Part shown: positions 48,241 through 57,049 of the stretch, piece by piece
How positions within the stretch are numbered: position 1 is the stretch's first letter
How the letters are laid out: each line of letters starts with the position of its first letter
Source of the DNA: Pirellulales bacterium
GTDB taxonomy: Bacteria; Planctomycetota; Planctomycetia; Pirellulales; UBA1268
Direction: 5' to 3'
DNA length: 64,000 nt
Assembly: GCA_016776925.1 (NCBI GenBank)
Contig: JADHSL010000005.1
Span: forward strand, 1 to 64,000
Position numbers and translations under genes: made by a program
Notes under the pieces: generated by a model
Seen by the model: only the letters and a program-made list of their open reading frames with translations
What the model was told of the DNA's origin: nothing
Database searches by the model: none

Positions 48241-51200
48241 ATCGTAATGCCAATCCTCTTAGGGCTGCCTTAGCACTCGCTCGTCGTGATTTACTTGAAT
48301 TCTTGCGAGATCGAAGAACGGTTGCTGTCACACTCCTTTTACCAATGATCACATATCCGCTGGTCGCCCTATCAAGTTCTCTTGGTGTTCGGACTGGCTT
48401 AAAAACAACTGAAGAACGACAGTCAGCAACACCGCTGTCGCTTGTTCTCAGTGGACCGGAAGCTCCTCGTTTAGCAACTCGTCTCGGGATGGTTCTTCTC
48501 GCTGCAGAAGACAATGAGCCATCCGGATGGCCGAGTGATGTCTTCGCTGAAATTGAACCGCCACGAAAAGCAAAGGAACTCCTTGAATCTGGAAAAGTTG
48601 ATCTGTGGATTAACGTTCCGAATGGATTCACAAAAGAGCTGAAAAAATTCAATACAGTCAATCTAACTGCTCATGTTTCTGACAAGTATCCTGCAAGTGA
48701 AAAAACACGCTCGCAGTTTGAATCTCTCATTGAAAGCTTCGCAACACAGGTGCGTGAAGAACGAATGGGGGTTGCCGGAGTTCCCATAAGTCTTTTTGAT
48801 CCCATTAAGTTGATGTTCGAAGGAAAAGATCCAGAGGCCGTAGTTGCTGACCGAAGAATCATGGCTCCGGTTGCAGGAGCAATCCTCGTACTACTTTCTG
48901 TCCTGACAATGACTGGGTCTTTCTATCCCGCTATTGATGCCATTGCTGGTGAGAAAGAACGGGGCACCATCGAAACACTTCTCATCGTGCCGTGTCGAAC
49001 GCAAGATATTGTCTTCGGCAAGTATCTTGCCATTTTTGGAGTCACACTTGCTACTCTTGCCGCCAATGTCATTTCAATTCTTCTTACGATTCTTGTCTCT
49101 CTGAAATATTTTCCAGATGGTTCTACCGATTATTACCTGCAAAATATTGGACTGGGATCTCTGATAACCCTTCTTTCATTTATTGGTCTTTCATCAGTAG
49201 CATCAGCGATGAGTCTTGCTGTAACAACTGCTTCAAAAAGTATGAAAGAAGCACAAAACACACTGACTCCTGTCATCCTACTTATCAGTGCACTTGCAGG
49301 AGTGTCGCTCATACCTGGAATCAGCCAGAATCGACTTGTGCCCATGGTGCCCTACACGGGTCAGATTGTTGTTTCACAGAACGCCCTGACACCTCCACCC
49401 ACGAAACAGGAAGTTATTTCTAAATCGAACCAAACTGACGGAGAGTCGTCTTCCGTCATGATGAGTCCAATCGCCAGTATTTCGCCACTCCTGCTGACAC
49501 TCTTTTCAAGCGTTGCAGTGACTTGGGTACTCCTTCGTGGAACAACAGCAATGCTGACCGACGAAGACCTCCTGTTTCGTGGACCAGATGCCGCAAGTGG
49601 TTTTAGCCGTCCTGCACCTCGACTGATACCTGGGATTATCCATGGTGGCATTGCCCTTGTGCTTGGCCTTGCTGGTCTTTGGTATGTCCAAGGGCTCAGC
49701 CCAGAAAGCATTATCTTTGCAATACCCGTTCAACAACTCGCCGTTGTCGCTCCTCTAGCCATTCTTCTCTTGTGGCAACGGGTAAATATCAAAAGAACTT
49801 TTTCTCTTTACTGGCCAGGGTGCGGATTGAGTTGGCGATCTTTTCTCGGTGGCCTCAGTGCACTGATTGGTGGCCTCCTGACTGGTGGTGGACTTTTTAT
49901 TCTTGGTGCTGCCGTCCTCTTGCAGCTGACAACGATTGAAATGTCACCGGCAATGAAACAACTCTCCGAGAAGATACTTTCTCTCATGCTTGACCAACCC
50001 TGGTGGCTCGCCTGGGCTCTCATCGCAATACTTCCAGCATGCTTGGAAGAACTTCTTTTTCGTGGATGGGTCCTCTCTGCATTTTGTGGTGAGAAACCCA
50101 GTAAACAACGAATGGCTATTGCTGTTTTTGCCCAAGCTATTTGCTTTGCAATCTTCCATCTTCTCCCTGAACGGATGCCACAGACATTTCTTCTTGGCCT
50201 CGCACTTGGAACAATCGTTCTTCTGACGAAGAGCATCTACCCCGCAATACTGTGTCACATTGCAAATAACTCGATGCCGCTTCTTCTGCTCTATATGACT
50301 GGAATTCAAGACAAGGAATCTCTCCCCGAATCCGTGGCAACTGATGTAACCACTCTATCGCTACCGCCAGAGGCCATTGCCGCAGCAGGGGGCACCGTTG
50401 TACTCGGTGGAATTCTTCTTGTTGTTTCCAACAAACTTCGAATGCGCTGTTCCTTGGCCAGAATCGCAACATTGATCCTGCTAACGATCTCTTGTTTTTC
50501 CAACAGTCAATCGAACCACCTACTGGCCCAAGAACCAACAACACAAAAAACAACTCAGCCGTTACAAGTTGGAGTTTTTCCGATGAAGGGGCTTGCCGAA
50601 TATGGCGGAGAAAAACCTCGTGGCTACTCCATTGATCTTTGGAATGAATTGTCAAAACGTATCAATGTACCGGCAGAGTTGATTGCAATATCGTCGATTG
50701 AGAAGCTTTTTGCTGCTACTCAAAATGGTGATATTGACGTGCTTCTTGGTCCACTCGCAATGACAGAACAGCGAGAGAAGTTGGTTGACTTCACACATCC
50801 CGTTGTGCATTCAGGGCTGCAGATCGCTGTTCCCCGTGAGCCTGATGGCCGTCTGCTTACAGCTCTCAATAACTTGATCTCATGGGAATTAGTATCCATC
50901 CTTGCTGGAGTGATCGGGACGATAGTCTTGACCGGACACCTTCTCTGGATTTTCGAACGACGTCATAATGCCGAATCATTCCCGACTCCTTACCCCCGCG
51001 GCGCCTGGGAAGCTGTTTGGTGGAGCGTAAGTACAATCATCACTGGTGGCTGTGAAAATAAAGTAATTTCGACTGTTACTGGAAGATTTATAGCAACCGC
51101 ATCGATGATTGGTGGCATTGTCCTTGTTGCACTTCTCACCAGCACTCTCACTACGACCATGACTGTTGATCAGGTAACCGGCACCATACGGAGCCCTCGT

Positions 51201-51554
51201 GACCTCTTCGGCAAGACCGTCGCCTGTCAAGAAGGTGGTGTTGTTGTTGTTGCAGTGGAAGAGTTTGGGGGCAGCCCCATACTCTATCCGGATCTTGAAG
51301 CCATGGTGGCCGCTGTTTCAAGCGAGGAATGCGATGCACTGGTCTCTGAATCACACACGCTCATGCTTGCTTTGCATACTTCTAAATCAAAAGACCTTCG
51401 ACTGATTCCGGGCATCTTTGATTCGTTTGACTTCGCGCTCGCACTTCCACAAGGAAGCACACTGCGTGAGCCACTGAACAACGCAATCTTACAGATGCGT
51501 GAAGCAGGACGACTCGATGAAATCAAAGAACGTTGGTTCGGTGAACACAACTAG
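48237..51554 (+). CDS. NatB-like ABC permease / CPBP protease-like / glutamate-receptor-like triple fusion
   Basis: 1105 residues in one uninterrupted frame. Residues 1 to about 445: NatB-type ABC-2 permease (LARRDLLEFLRDRRTVAVTL, a large outer loop, then six helices). About 455-735: CPBP/CAAX-protease-like membrane domain with EELLFR (Glu604, Glu605, Arg609), FAIFH (His641) and HIANN (His674, Asn678). 736-760: a second signal-like hydrophobic segment. About 776-1105: ionotropic-receptor-like module with S1 binding lobe (LGPLAMTEQREKLVDFTHP, Arg846), TM1 (883-905), pore helix WWSVSTII, TM2 (948-970) and S2 lobe. The potassium-filter position reads ITGGCENK, not TVGYGD. The permease-CPBP fusion is known in planctomycetes; the receptor module on its end appears unusual. 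Role inferred: ligand-sensing exporter. Confidence 0.85.
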   Translation: MNRNANPLRAALALARRDLLEFLRDRRTVAVTLLLPMITYPLVALSSSLGVRTGLKTTEERQSATPLSLVLSGPEAPRLATRLGMVLLAAEDNEPSGWPSDVFAEIEPPRKAKELLESGKVDLWINVPNGFTKELKKFNTVNLTAHVSDKYPASEKTRSQFESLIESFATQVREERMGVAGVPISLFDPIKLMFEGKDPEAVVADRRIMAPVAGAILVLLSVLTMTGSFYPAIDAIAGEKERGTIETLLIVPCRTQDIVFGKYLAIFGVTLATLAANVISILLTILVSLKYFPDGSTDYYLQNIGLGSLITLLSFIGLSSVASAMSLAVTTASKSMKEAQNTLTPVILLISALAGVSLIPGISQNRLVPMVPYTGQIVVSQNALTPPPTKQEVISKSNQTDGESSSVMMSPIASISPLLLTLFSSVAVTWVLLRGTTAMLTDEDLLFRGPDAASGFSRPAPRLIPGIIHGGIALVLGLAGLWYVQGLSPESIIFAIPVQQLAVVAPLAILLLWQRVNIKRTFSLYWPGCGLSWRSFLGGLSALIGGLLTGGGLFILGAAVLLQLTTIEMSPAMKQLSEKILSLMLDQPWWLAWALIAILPACLEELLFRGWVLSAFCGEKPSKQRMAIAVFAQAICFAIFHLLPERMPQTFLLGLALGTIVLLTKSIYPAILCHIANNSMPLLLLYMTGIQDKESLPESVATDVTTLSLPPEAIAAAGGTVVLGGILLVVSNKLRMRCSLARIATLILLTISCFSNSQSNHLLAQEPTTQKTTQPLQVGVFPMKGLAEYGGEKPRGYSIDLWNELSKRINVPAELIAISSIEKLFAATQNGDIDVLLGPLAMTEQREKLVDFTHPVVHSGLQIAVPREPDGRLLTALNNLISWELVSILAGVIGTIVLTGHLLWIFERRHNAESFPTPYPRGAWEAVWWSVSTIITGGCENKVISTVTGRFIATASMIGGIVLVALLTSTLTTTMTVDQVTGTIRSPRDLFGKTVACQEGGVVVVAVEEFGGSPILYPDLEAMVAAVSSEECDALVSESHTLMLALHTSKSKDLRLIPGIFDSFDFALALPQGSTLREPLNNAILQMREAGRLDEIKERWFGEHN

Positions 51555-51705
51555 ATTATTTTCCCAGAAGCCATGTACATTGTCTTCCAGGGGGAAACGT
51601 TATCGAATCAAAGAAGATTTTTTGAGTTGATTGGGGCCCTTTATTTATACGACCGTACGGTAACGTGGCGTTTTCAGAGCGCATTATCTTTCAGGAAAGC
51701 GCACC

Positions 51706-53457
51706 ATGAAAAATTATCTATCCCTTCTGATGGCCTTGGTGTGCAATACAGGTGTCATTCAAGCACTTGCAGCTGTACCGCCAAATGTCATTCTTATTAT
51801 GACCGATGATCAGGGGTACGGTGACGTAGCATGTCATGGTAACCCGGTCATAAAAACTCCCTGTATTGATCGGTTGCATGCGGAATCGCTTCGACTCACA
51901 AACTTTCATGTGAGTCCTTACTGCACGCCAACTCGTGCCGCACTGATGACAGGTCGCTATCCTGCTCGCACCGGGGCGTACCGTACGAGTAGTGGCCGTA
52001 CAATGCTCCATCGTGATGAGCAAACGATTGCAAATATTTTTTCAGATGCTGGGTACGCCACTGGCATGATTGGCAAATGGCATCTTGGAGATAACGCACC
52101 GCACCGGCCGCAAGACCGCGGGTTTCAAGAAGTTCTCTGGCACCGCTGTGGTGGAGTTGGCCAAGCTTCGGACTACTACGGAAACGATTACTTTGACGAC
52201 ACGTATGAACGAAATGGTGTATTTGAGAAATTTACCGGGTATTGCACAGATATCTGGTTCAATGAAGCCAAAAAATTTGTTGAACGTCATCAAAAAGAAC
52301 CTTTCTTTTTATATCTCGCAACCAATGCCCCGCACGGCCCGTACCGGGTCGATCCAGAGTGGAGCGAACCATACCGAGATTCGGTTCTCTGGGGGAACGG
52401 TGCCAATTTCTATGGCATGATCACAAATATCGATCATAACTTAGGACTATTACGAGAACACCTCGAAGATCTGGGGCTTGCCGAGAATACCATTCTCATT
52501 TTCATGACAGATAATGGCACCTCCAATGGTATTCCGAAAGGTGAACTACCTGCGGGAAGTTTCCACGGCTTCAATGCAAACATGAGGGGGAAAAAGTCGA
52601 CTGTGTACGAGGGTGGCCACAGAGTCCCCTGCTTTCTTCATTGGCCTGTCGGTGGACTGAAAGAAGGGAAAGACTTCGATGGATTGACGGCTCATCTTGA
52701 TCTCCTTCCAACTCTTCTCGATCTGTGTGAGATACAACTCCCTCAGGATCATGACCCCGATGGATTTTCATTCGCAGCAAACATCCATGATGAAAAAATA
52801 CTGGCACATCGGCACCACTATATTGCACAACTCCATGGTGGTGCCGGGTTTCACCATCCGGAAGAACCGTGGGACACATCATGTGTATGTAAAGGACCAT
52901 GGCGGCTTATAAACGGCACTGAGCTTTATGATCTCCGTACTGACCACTCCCAACAAAATAATATTGCTGAAGATCATCCAGACGTTATTACTGAACTTCG
53001 TAAGCTTTATGAAGCGTTCTGGAAATCTGTATCACCCCGCATGGAACCGGTCGCTATCGATGTCGGCAACCCTGTGGAAAATCCAACTACTCTTTGCTCA
53101 CAGGACTGGTATTTGCCATTTGGAAATCCACCATGGAATTTCAATTCAATCAATCGTAGACCATCTATCACAGGACCGTGGCACGTCATGGTTCAACAAG
53201 ATGGAACATACCGAATCACCTTGCGGCAGCTTCCCAAAGAAGCAAATACGCCTCTGGTTGCAGAGCGCGCCTCCCTCACAGTTGCTGGTGAAACACACGA
53301 GGTGAATGTACTCGACGGGTCATCACACGTTCATTTCACTGTAAATTTGCCGGCTGGGAAAACTGAACTCATCACACGGTTCTGGAATTCAAATGAACCA
53401 GATGGTGGGGCGTACTTTACTGATGTTGAGTTCTTAGAGGCAAAACATGCACCATGA
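51706..53457 (+). CDS. Secreted arylsulfatase-type sulfatase with CTPTR motif
   Basis: 583 residues with signal peptide (LSLLMALVCNTGVIQALAA). VILIMTDDQGYGDVACHGN, PYCTPTRAALMTGRYPARTG (formylglycine cysteine in CTPTR, with Thr for Ser) and IFMTDNGTSNG are of the type I sulfatase fold. The last 100 residues form a beta-rich domain (GTYRITLRQLPKEAN). It probably desulfates an extracellular polysaccharide. No partner sulfatase adjoins it; the HTTM-like gene follows after 180 bases. Confidence 0.88.
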   Translation: MKNYLSLLMALVCNTGVIQALAAVPPNVILIMTDDQGYGDVACHGNPVIKTPCIDRLHAESLRLTNFHVSPYCTPTRAALMTGRYPARTGAYRTSSGRTMLHRDEQTIANIFSDAGYATGMIGKWHLGDNAPHRPQDRGFQEVLWHRCGGVGQASDYYGNDYFDDTYERNGVFEKFTGYCTDIWFNEAKKFVERHQKEPFFLYLATNAPHGPYRVDPEWSEPYRDSVLWGNGANFYGMITNIDHNLGLLREHLEDLGLAENTILIFMTDNGTSNGIPKGELPAGSFHGFNANMRGKKSTVYEGGHRVPCFLHWPVGGLKEGKDFDGLTAHLDLLPTLLDLCEIQLPQDHDPDGFSFAANIHDEKILAHRHHYIAQLHGGAGFHHPEEPWDTSCVCKGPWRLINGTELYDLRTDHSQQNNIAEDHPDVITELRKLYEAFWKSVSPRMEPVAIDVGNPVENPTTLCSQDWYLPFGNPPWNFNSINRRPSITGPWHVMVQQDGTYRITLRQLPKEANTPLVAERASLTVAGETHEVNVLDGSSHVHFTVNLPAGKTELITRFWNSNEPDGGAYFTDVEFLEAKHAP

Positions 53458-53640
53458 CTTTATTACTTTCTGGGCAGTGACTGTAGGTTTTACTCATACG
53501 ATGCTCGCAATTGGAGAGAATCAATGGTTCTCATGAAGGCCTCTCCTCCACTTGATTTTCTGTCTGCAAATCAAAATCGACCACCCTGCCAATTATATTT
53601 TCACTTTCCTTCGCTTTAAATTGTGTACCTGGTGACCGCC

Positions 53641-55089
53641 GTGAGTGAAGACACTGCCAATCAATCTACTACACGCCCTTCTGCATATTCACTCGATGCA
53701 AGTCTTGGCTGTATTAGTATCGGAATTGCAACAGCCAGCTTTATTCACATGCTCTCCTTTCCGTGGTGGATGAGCATGATCACCGGACAGCTCCTTCTGG
53801 CCGCAACCTTACTTCTTTTGTTTTTTCCACGATCTATTCTTGTCCTCTGTCTTTTTCTTCTCTCCAGTCTCACGTTCTGGTTCCAAAGACTTCCCTTTGT
53901 GCCAAATCATATTTTTTTTGAAATGCTCATACATGCCTCCATGATAGGTACGGTTCTTGCCGTCACTGCATGCAATTGGAAGAAACGCCTACCGTCTGTC
54001 GAACTTCGTGCAGCCATTTATGAGCAGATGCGCCCTGTCATAATGAGTTCCTTGATCATCATGTATCTCTTCACTGTGCTGCATAAGTTGAATTGGGACT
54101 TTCTCAACCCTGCGGTCAGTTGTGCTGTATCCATGCACAAAGAGCTTGCTGCATCAGTGCCCATCATTCCATCAAGCGAATGGACACAGTGGCCGACCAT
54201 CATCGGGACGCTTCTCATTGAGCTTGCCATTCCAATTGGCCTCTGGTGGCGCACAACACGGGTTGCCACTGTCATTCTTGGGCTTCTCTTCCACTGGTTT
54301 CTTGCACTTCACCCACATGGAGGCATCTATAGCTTTTCCCACCTGCTCTACGCGCTGTATACCGTTTTTCTTTTTTCATCTCACGACAATCCATTTCAGG
54401 TCTGGCAACGAATGCCGAAGTTCGGTGTTCTTGCCGCAAAGTTAGCTGCCGTATTCATCTTTGGACTTGCCTGCTTTTTGCAGATTCGTGCATATCGAAC
54501 TGGTGGCAGTTTTTTTACTGCCAATGCTATTGGGTTTTATGCATGGCTTCTATTCGCTTTGTGGCTGACAGCCACATACGCGCCGATGCTCCGTAAGGCT
54601 GGCTGGCGAAGTGCACCGGTACCTATGGTTCGCCCTTTGCGAATCCTCTGGATATTCCCAGCTCTCGTTTTCTTCAATGGGTACTGCCCGTACCTCAGCC
54701 TCAAAACAACAACAGCTTTTTCGATGTTCGCAAACATACGAACCGAAGGAACCGGAAACAATCATCTCTTCATGCATCGGCTGAAACTTTTTGGATATCA
54801 GGATGATCTTGTTGAGGTTCTTGGATCGAATGACCGGCAACTGCAACAATACGTGAAGACGAAGGACCTTCTCACCTGGTTCGAACTTCGAAGGATCACC
54901 TCTTCCCGGAAGCGGGAAAACCTTTTTGTAGAATACAAGCGGTCGAAAGATCCTGAGGATATTCTTTTCAAAAAGAAAGGTGCGCCGAAAGACGCTGAAC
55001 TCTTAAAGCCACATCCTTGGTACCTCTCACGATTTCTTGTTTTTCGTGCGATCGGTAGACTCGACAAACCAATGCCGTGCAGACACTAG
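53641..55089 (+). CDS. HTTM-like polytopic membrane protein
   Basis: 482 residues from the GTG at 53641 (TTG at 53623 is an alternative). About ten hydrophobic segments in the first 360 residues. The YLFTVLHKLNWDFLNP segment and GLWWRTTRVATVILGLLFHWFLALHPHGG-like region (given here in parts: LLFHWFLALHPHGG) recall the HTTM domain related to vitamin-K-dependent gamma-carboxylase. The C-terminal 110 residues are a soluble charged domain. The function of bacterial HTTM proteins is largely unknown. Confidence 0.68.
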   Translation: MSEDTANQSTTRPSAYSLDASLGCISIGIATASFIHMLSFPWWMSMITGQLLLAATLLLLFFPRSILVLCLFLLSSLTFWFQRLPFVPNHIFFEMLIHASMIGTVLAVTACNWKKRLPSVELRAAIYEQMRPVIMSSLIIMYLFTVLHKLNWDFLNPAVSCAVSMHKELAASVPIIPSSEWTQWPTIIGTLLIELAIPIGLWWRTTRVATVILGLLFHWFLALHPHGGIYSFSHLLYALYTVFLFSSHDNPFQVWQRMPKFGVLAAKLAAVFIFGLACFLQIRAYRTGGSFFTANAIGFYAWLLFALWLTATYAPMLRKAGWRSAPVPMVRPLRILWIFPALVFFNGYCPYLSLKTTTAFSMFANIRTEGTGNNHLFMHRLKLFGYQDDLVEVLGSNDRQLQQYVKTKDLLTWFELRRITSSRKRENLFVEYKRSKDPEDILFKKKGAPKDAELLKPHPWYLSRFLVFRAIGRLDKPMPCRH

Positions 55090-55111
55090 CACGTTACCTT
55101 TAAAAAGAATC

Positions 55112-56950
55112 ATGCCTGAACCTACTTCATCGAAAACAATTGCTCGCAGACATGATCTTGATGCCCTTCGGGCCGTCGCAATGCTTCTTGGCATCGTGCT
55201 TCATGGATTAATGCCATTCATGCCTGGGTTATCTGTGATTCGTGACACACAAACAGCGGGATGGGTATGGATTCTCTTTCTTGGTATTCATGGTGTTCGG
55301 ATGCCGTTGTTCTTTCTTGTCAGTGGTTTTTTTACTGCCATGCTTTGGCACAAACGTGGCGTACAAAGCATGCTCCGGCAACGAAGCGTGCGAATTCTTT
55401 TGCCATGTCTTCTTGGCACTGTCACTATTGTTCCGCTCGATACTTATGTCGGCCGGTGGGCTACCAATTACGGCAAGAGAATTGCAGAGAAGAAGCAGTC
55501 GGCTGAAAGCAAGGAAAAGCCAGACAACCTCTACGATGCAATTCGCCGCAGTGACTTTTTGACGGTGAAGTCGTTTCTGGACAAAAAGAAGGTTGGTATC
55601 AACACTCCTGATCCAGAGTTCAAAATGCCACCACTCCACATTGCTGCACTCTACGGTAAAACCAAAGTGGCTGAACTTCTTTTGAATCGCGGCGCGAACG
55701 TTCAACAACGAGACGATGGGAATCGTACAGCACTACATGGTGCCGCCTTCCTTGGTCGCGTGGGTGTTGTCAGGCTCTTACTGGATCGCGGCATCGATGT
55801 CAGTGTTCGGGGAGATGATGATGATACAGCGATGGATTCAACAAATGCGGACTGGGAGATGACTCAGGGTATCGCTTCTTGGCTGAGAGTACCGGAGCTC
55901 GACCAGAAACGGGTTGAATCGGGCCGGGAACGTGTACGAAATCTTCTTCGTGAGGCTGGAACACCTTCTCAGCAGGACTCATCAAATTCAGAAAATAGTG
56001 TTGATACTTCTCAGGAAAAAGACGCTGGCACCCTTCAACAATCTCGTTTCAAGCAGACTCTTGAGGCCATTCGTTCCGGATACGCCGGCTGGCTCAAATC
56101 GGACCGGTTTCAAACAGCTTTCAAAAAGAGCGATAAAAAAGAATCACGTGATCAAGGTATCTTTGGAAATCTCAAACCTCGTCATCTGATCTTTTCACGT
56201 GTGTTTGATCACCTCTGGTTCCTATGGTTTTTATGTTGGCTTATTCCCTTATTTGTCTGTGCCGAGTCACTCCTTCGCTGCTTTGGAATTTCCGTTGAAA
56301 AGCAATGGCCTTTTCGGCTCAATGCATCCATCTGGTGGATGGTTCCAGTCACACTTCTTCCACAACTACTCATGGGTACGATGACACCCAGAATGCACTT
56401 TGGACCGGATACAAGTCTTGGGCTTCTTCCACAGCCTCATCTTCTTGTGTACTACGCCATCTTCTTTGGGTTCGGCATGTCGGTATTCATCTCGGGTGAA
56501 AAAGCTGAAAGGCTTGGTCGTTGGTGGCCCTGGCATCTTCTTGGAGCTTGTCTTTGTTTTCCTGCCGCCCTCGCCACCATGGCCAATCCAGTCGTCACTG
56601 CAGTTCCACAGATACTTTTTGCATGGTTGATGTGTTTTGGATTCATTGGAATGTTCCGAAGATGGTTCTCAGCGGAAAGTAGAGTCATGCGCTATGTTTC
56701 TGACTCGTCCTACTGGCTCTATCTGATGCACATCCCCCTTGTGATCACACTCGCATGCTTGATGCAAACATGGAAGCTTCCAATCTTTCTAAAGCTCAGC
56801 ATGATCTGTACGGGTACAACATTGATTCTGCTTGTGACCTATCAACTGTTTGTTCGATATACATGGATTGGACGTATGCTCCACGGGCCGCGAGACAGGG
56901 GAGATCGTATTCATAGACATCGAGAATCAATGCCTGGCACGTCTGCCTGA
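55112..56950 (+). CDS. Acyltransferase-3 family membrane protein with inserted ankyrin repeats
   Basis: 612 residues from the ATG at 55112. The first part has the acyltransferase-3 start RRHDLDALRAVAMLLGIVLH and RMPLFFLVSGFF, where His and Arg are family-conserved. After a further hydrophobic segment (PCLLGTVTIVPLDTYV) comes a soluble insert, about 138-350, holding ankyrin-type repeats (PPLHIAALYGKTKVAELLLNRG and TALHGAAFLGRVGVVRLLLDRG, each split over two lines of repeat) and a charged linker. The remaining TM helices follow (HLWFLWFLCWLIPLFV to SSYWLYLMHIPLVITLAC). Likely O-acylates an envelope glycan; the ankyrin insert probably binds a partner protein. Confidence 0.82.
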   Translation: MPEPTSSKTIARRHDLDALRAVAMLLGIVLHGLMPFMPGLSVIRDTQTAGWVWILFLGIHGVRMPLFFLVSGFFTAMLWHKRGVQSMLRQRSVRILLPCLLGTVTIVPLDTYVGRWATNYGKRIAEKKQSAESKEKPDNLYDAIRRSDFLTVKSFLDKKKVGINTPDPEFKMPPLHIAALYGKTKVAELLLNRGANVQQRDDGNRTALHGAAFLGRVGVVRLLLDRGIDVSVRGDDDDTAMDSTNADWEMTQGIASWLRVPELDQKRVESGRERVRNLLREAGTPSQQDSSNSENSVDTSQEKDAGTLQQSRFKQTLEAIRSGYAGWLKSDRFQTAFKKSDKKESRDQGIFGNLKPRHLIFSRVFDHLWFLWFLCWLIPLFVCAESLLRCFGISVEKQWPFRLNASIWWMVPVTLLPQLLMGTMTPRMHFGPDTSLGLLPQPHLLVYYAIFFGFGMSVFISGEKAERLGRWWPWHLLGACLCFPAALATMANPVVTAVPQILFAWLMCFGFIGMFRRWFSAESRVMRYVSDSSYWLYLMHIPLVITLACLMQTWKLPIFLKLSMICTGTTLILLVTYQLFVRYTWIGRMLHGPRDRGDRIHRHRESMPGTSA

Positions 56951-56990
56951 GTTTCTTTTTGCTTCGCTTCGTAAGGTAAACGAAGGCAAG

Positions 56991-57019
56991 AAAAAACCCG
57001 CCCCAACAGATAGGGCGGG
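56991..57019 (-). terminator. Rho-independent terminator for the LEPR-XLL gene
   Basis: On the minus strand CCCGCCC (57019-57013) and GGGCGGG (57003-56997) form a seven-base GC stem with a nine-base loop, followed by six T residues. It lies about 30 bases after the stop of the minus-strand gene ending at 57050. It may also act weakly for the convergent acyltransferase gene. Confidence 0.85.
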
Positions 57020-57049
57020 CTTGATCGAGTGAATATTCTGCGCATCGCA

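Noticed and set aside
48237..51554. Sequencing or assembly error joining separate genes into the triple fusion
   Set aside because: Codons run in one frame through all three domains with no ambiguous run at the junctions; kept as a refutation test rather than the main reading.
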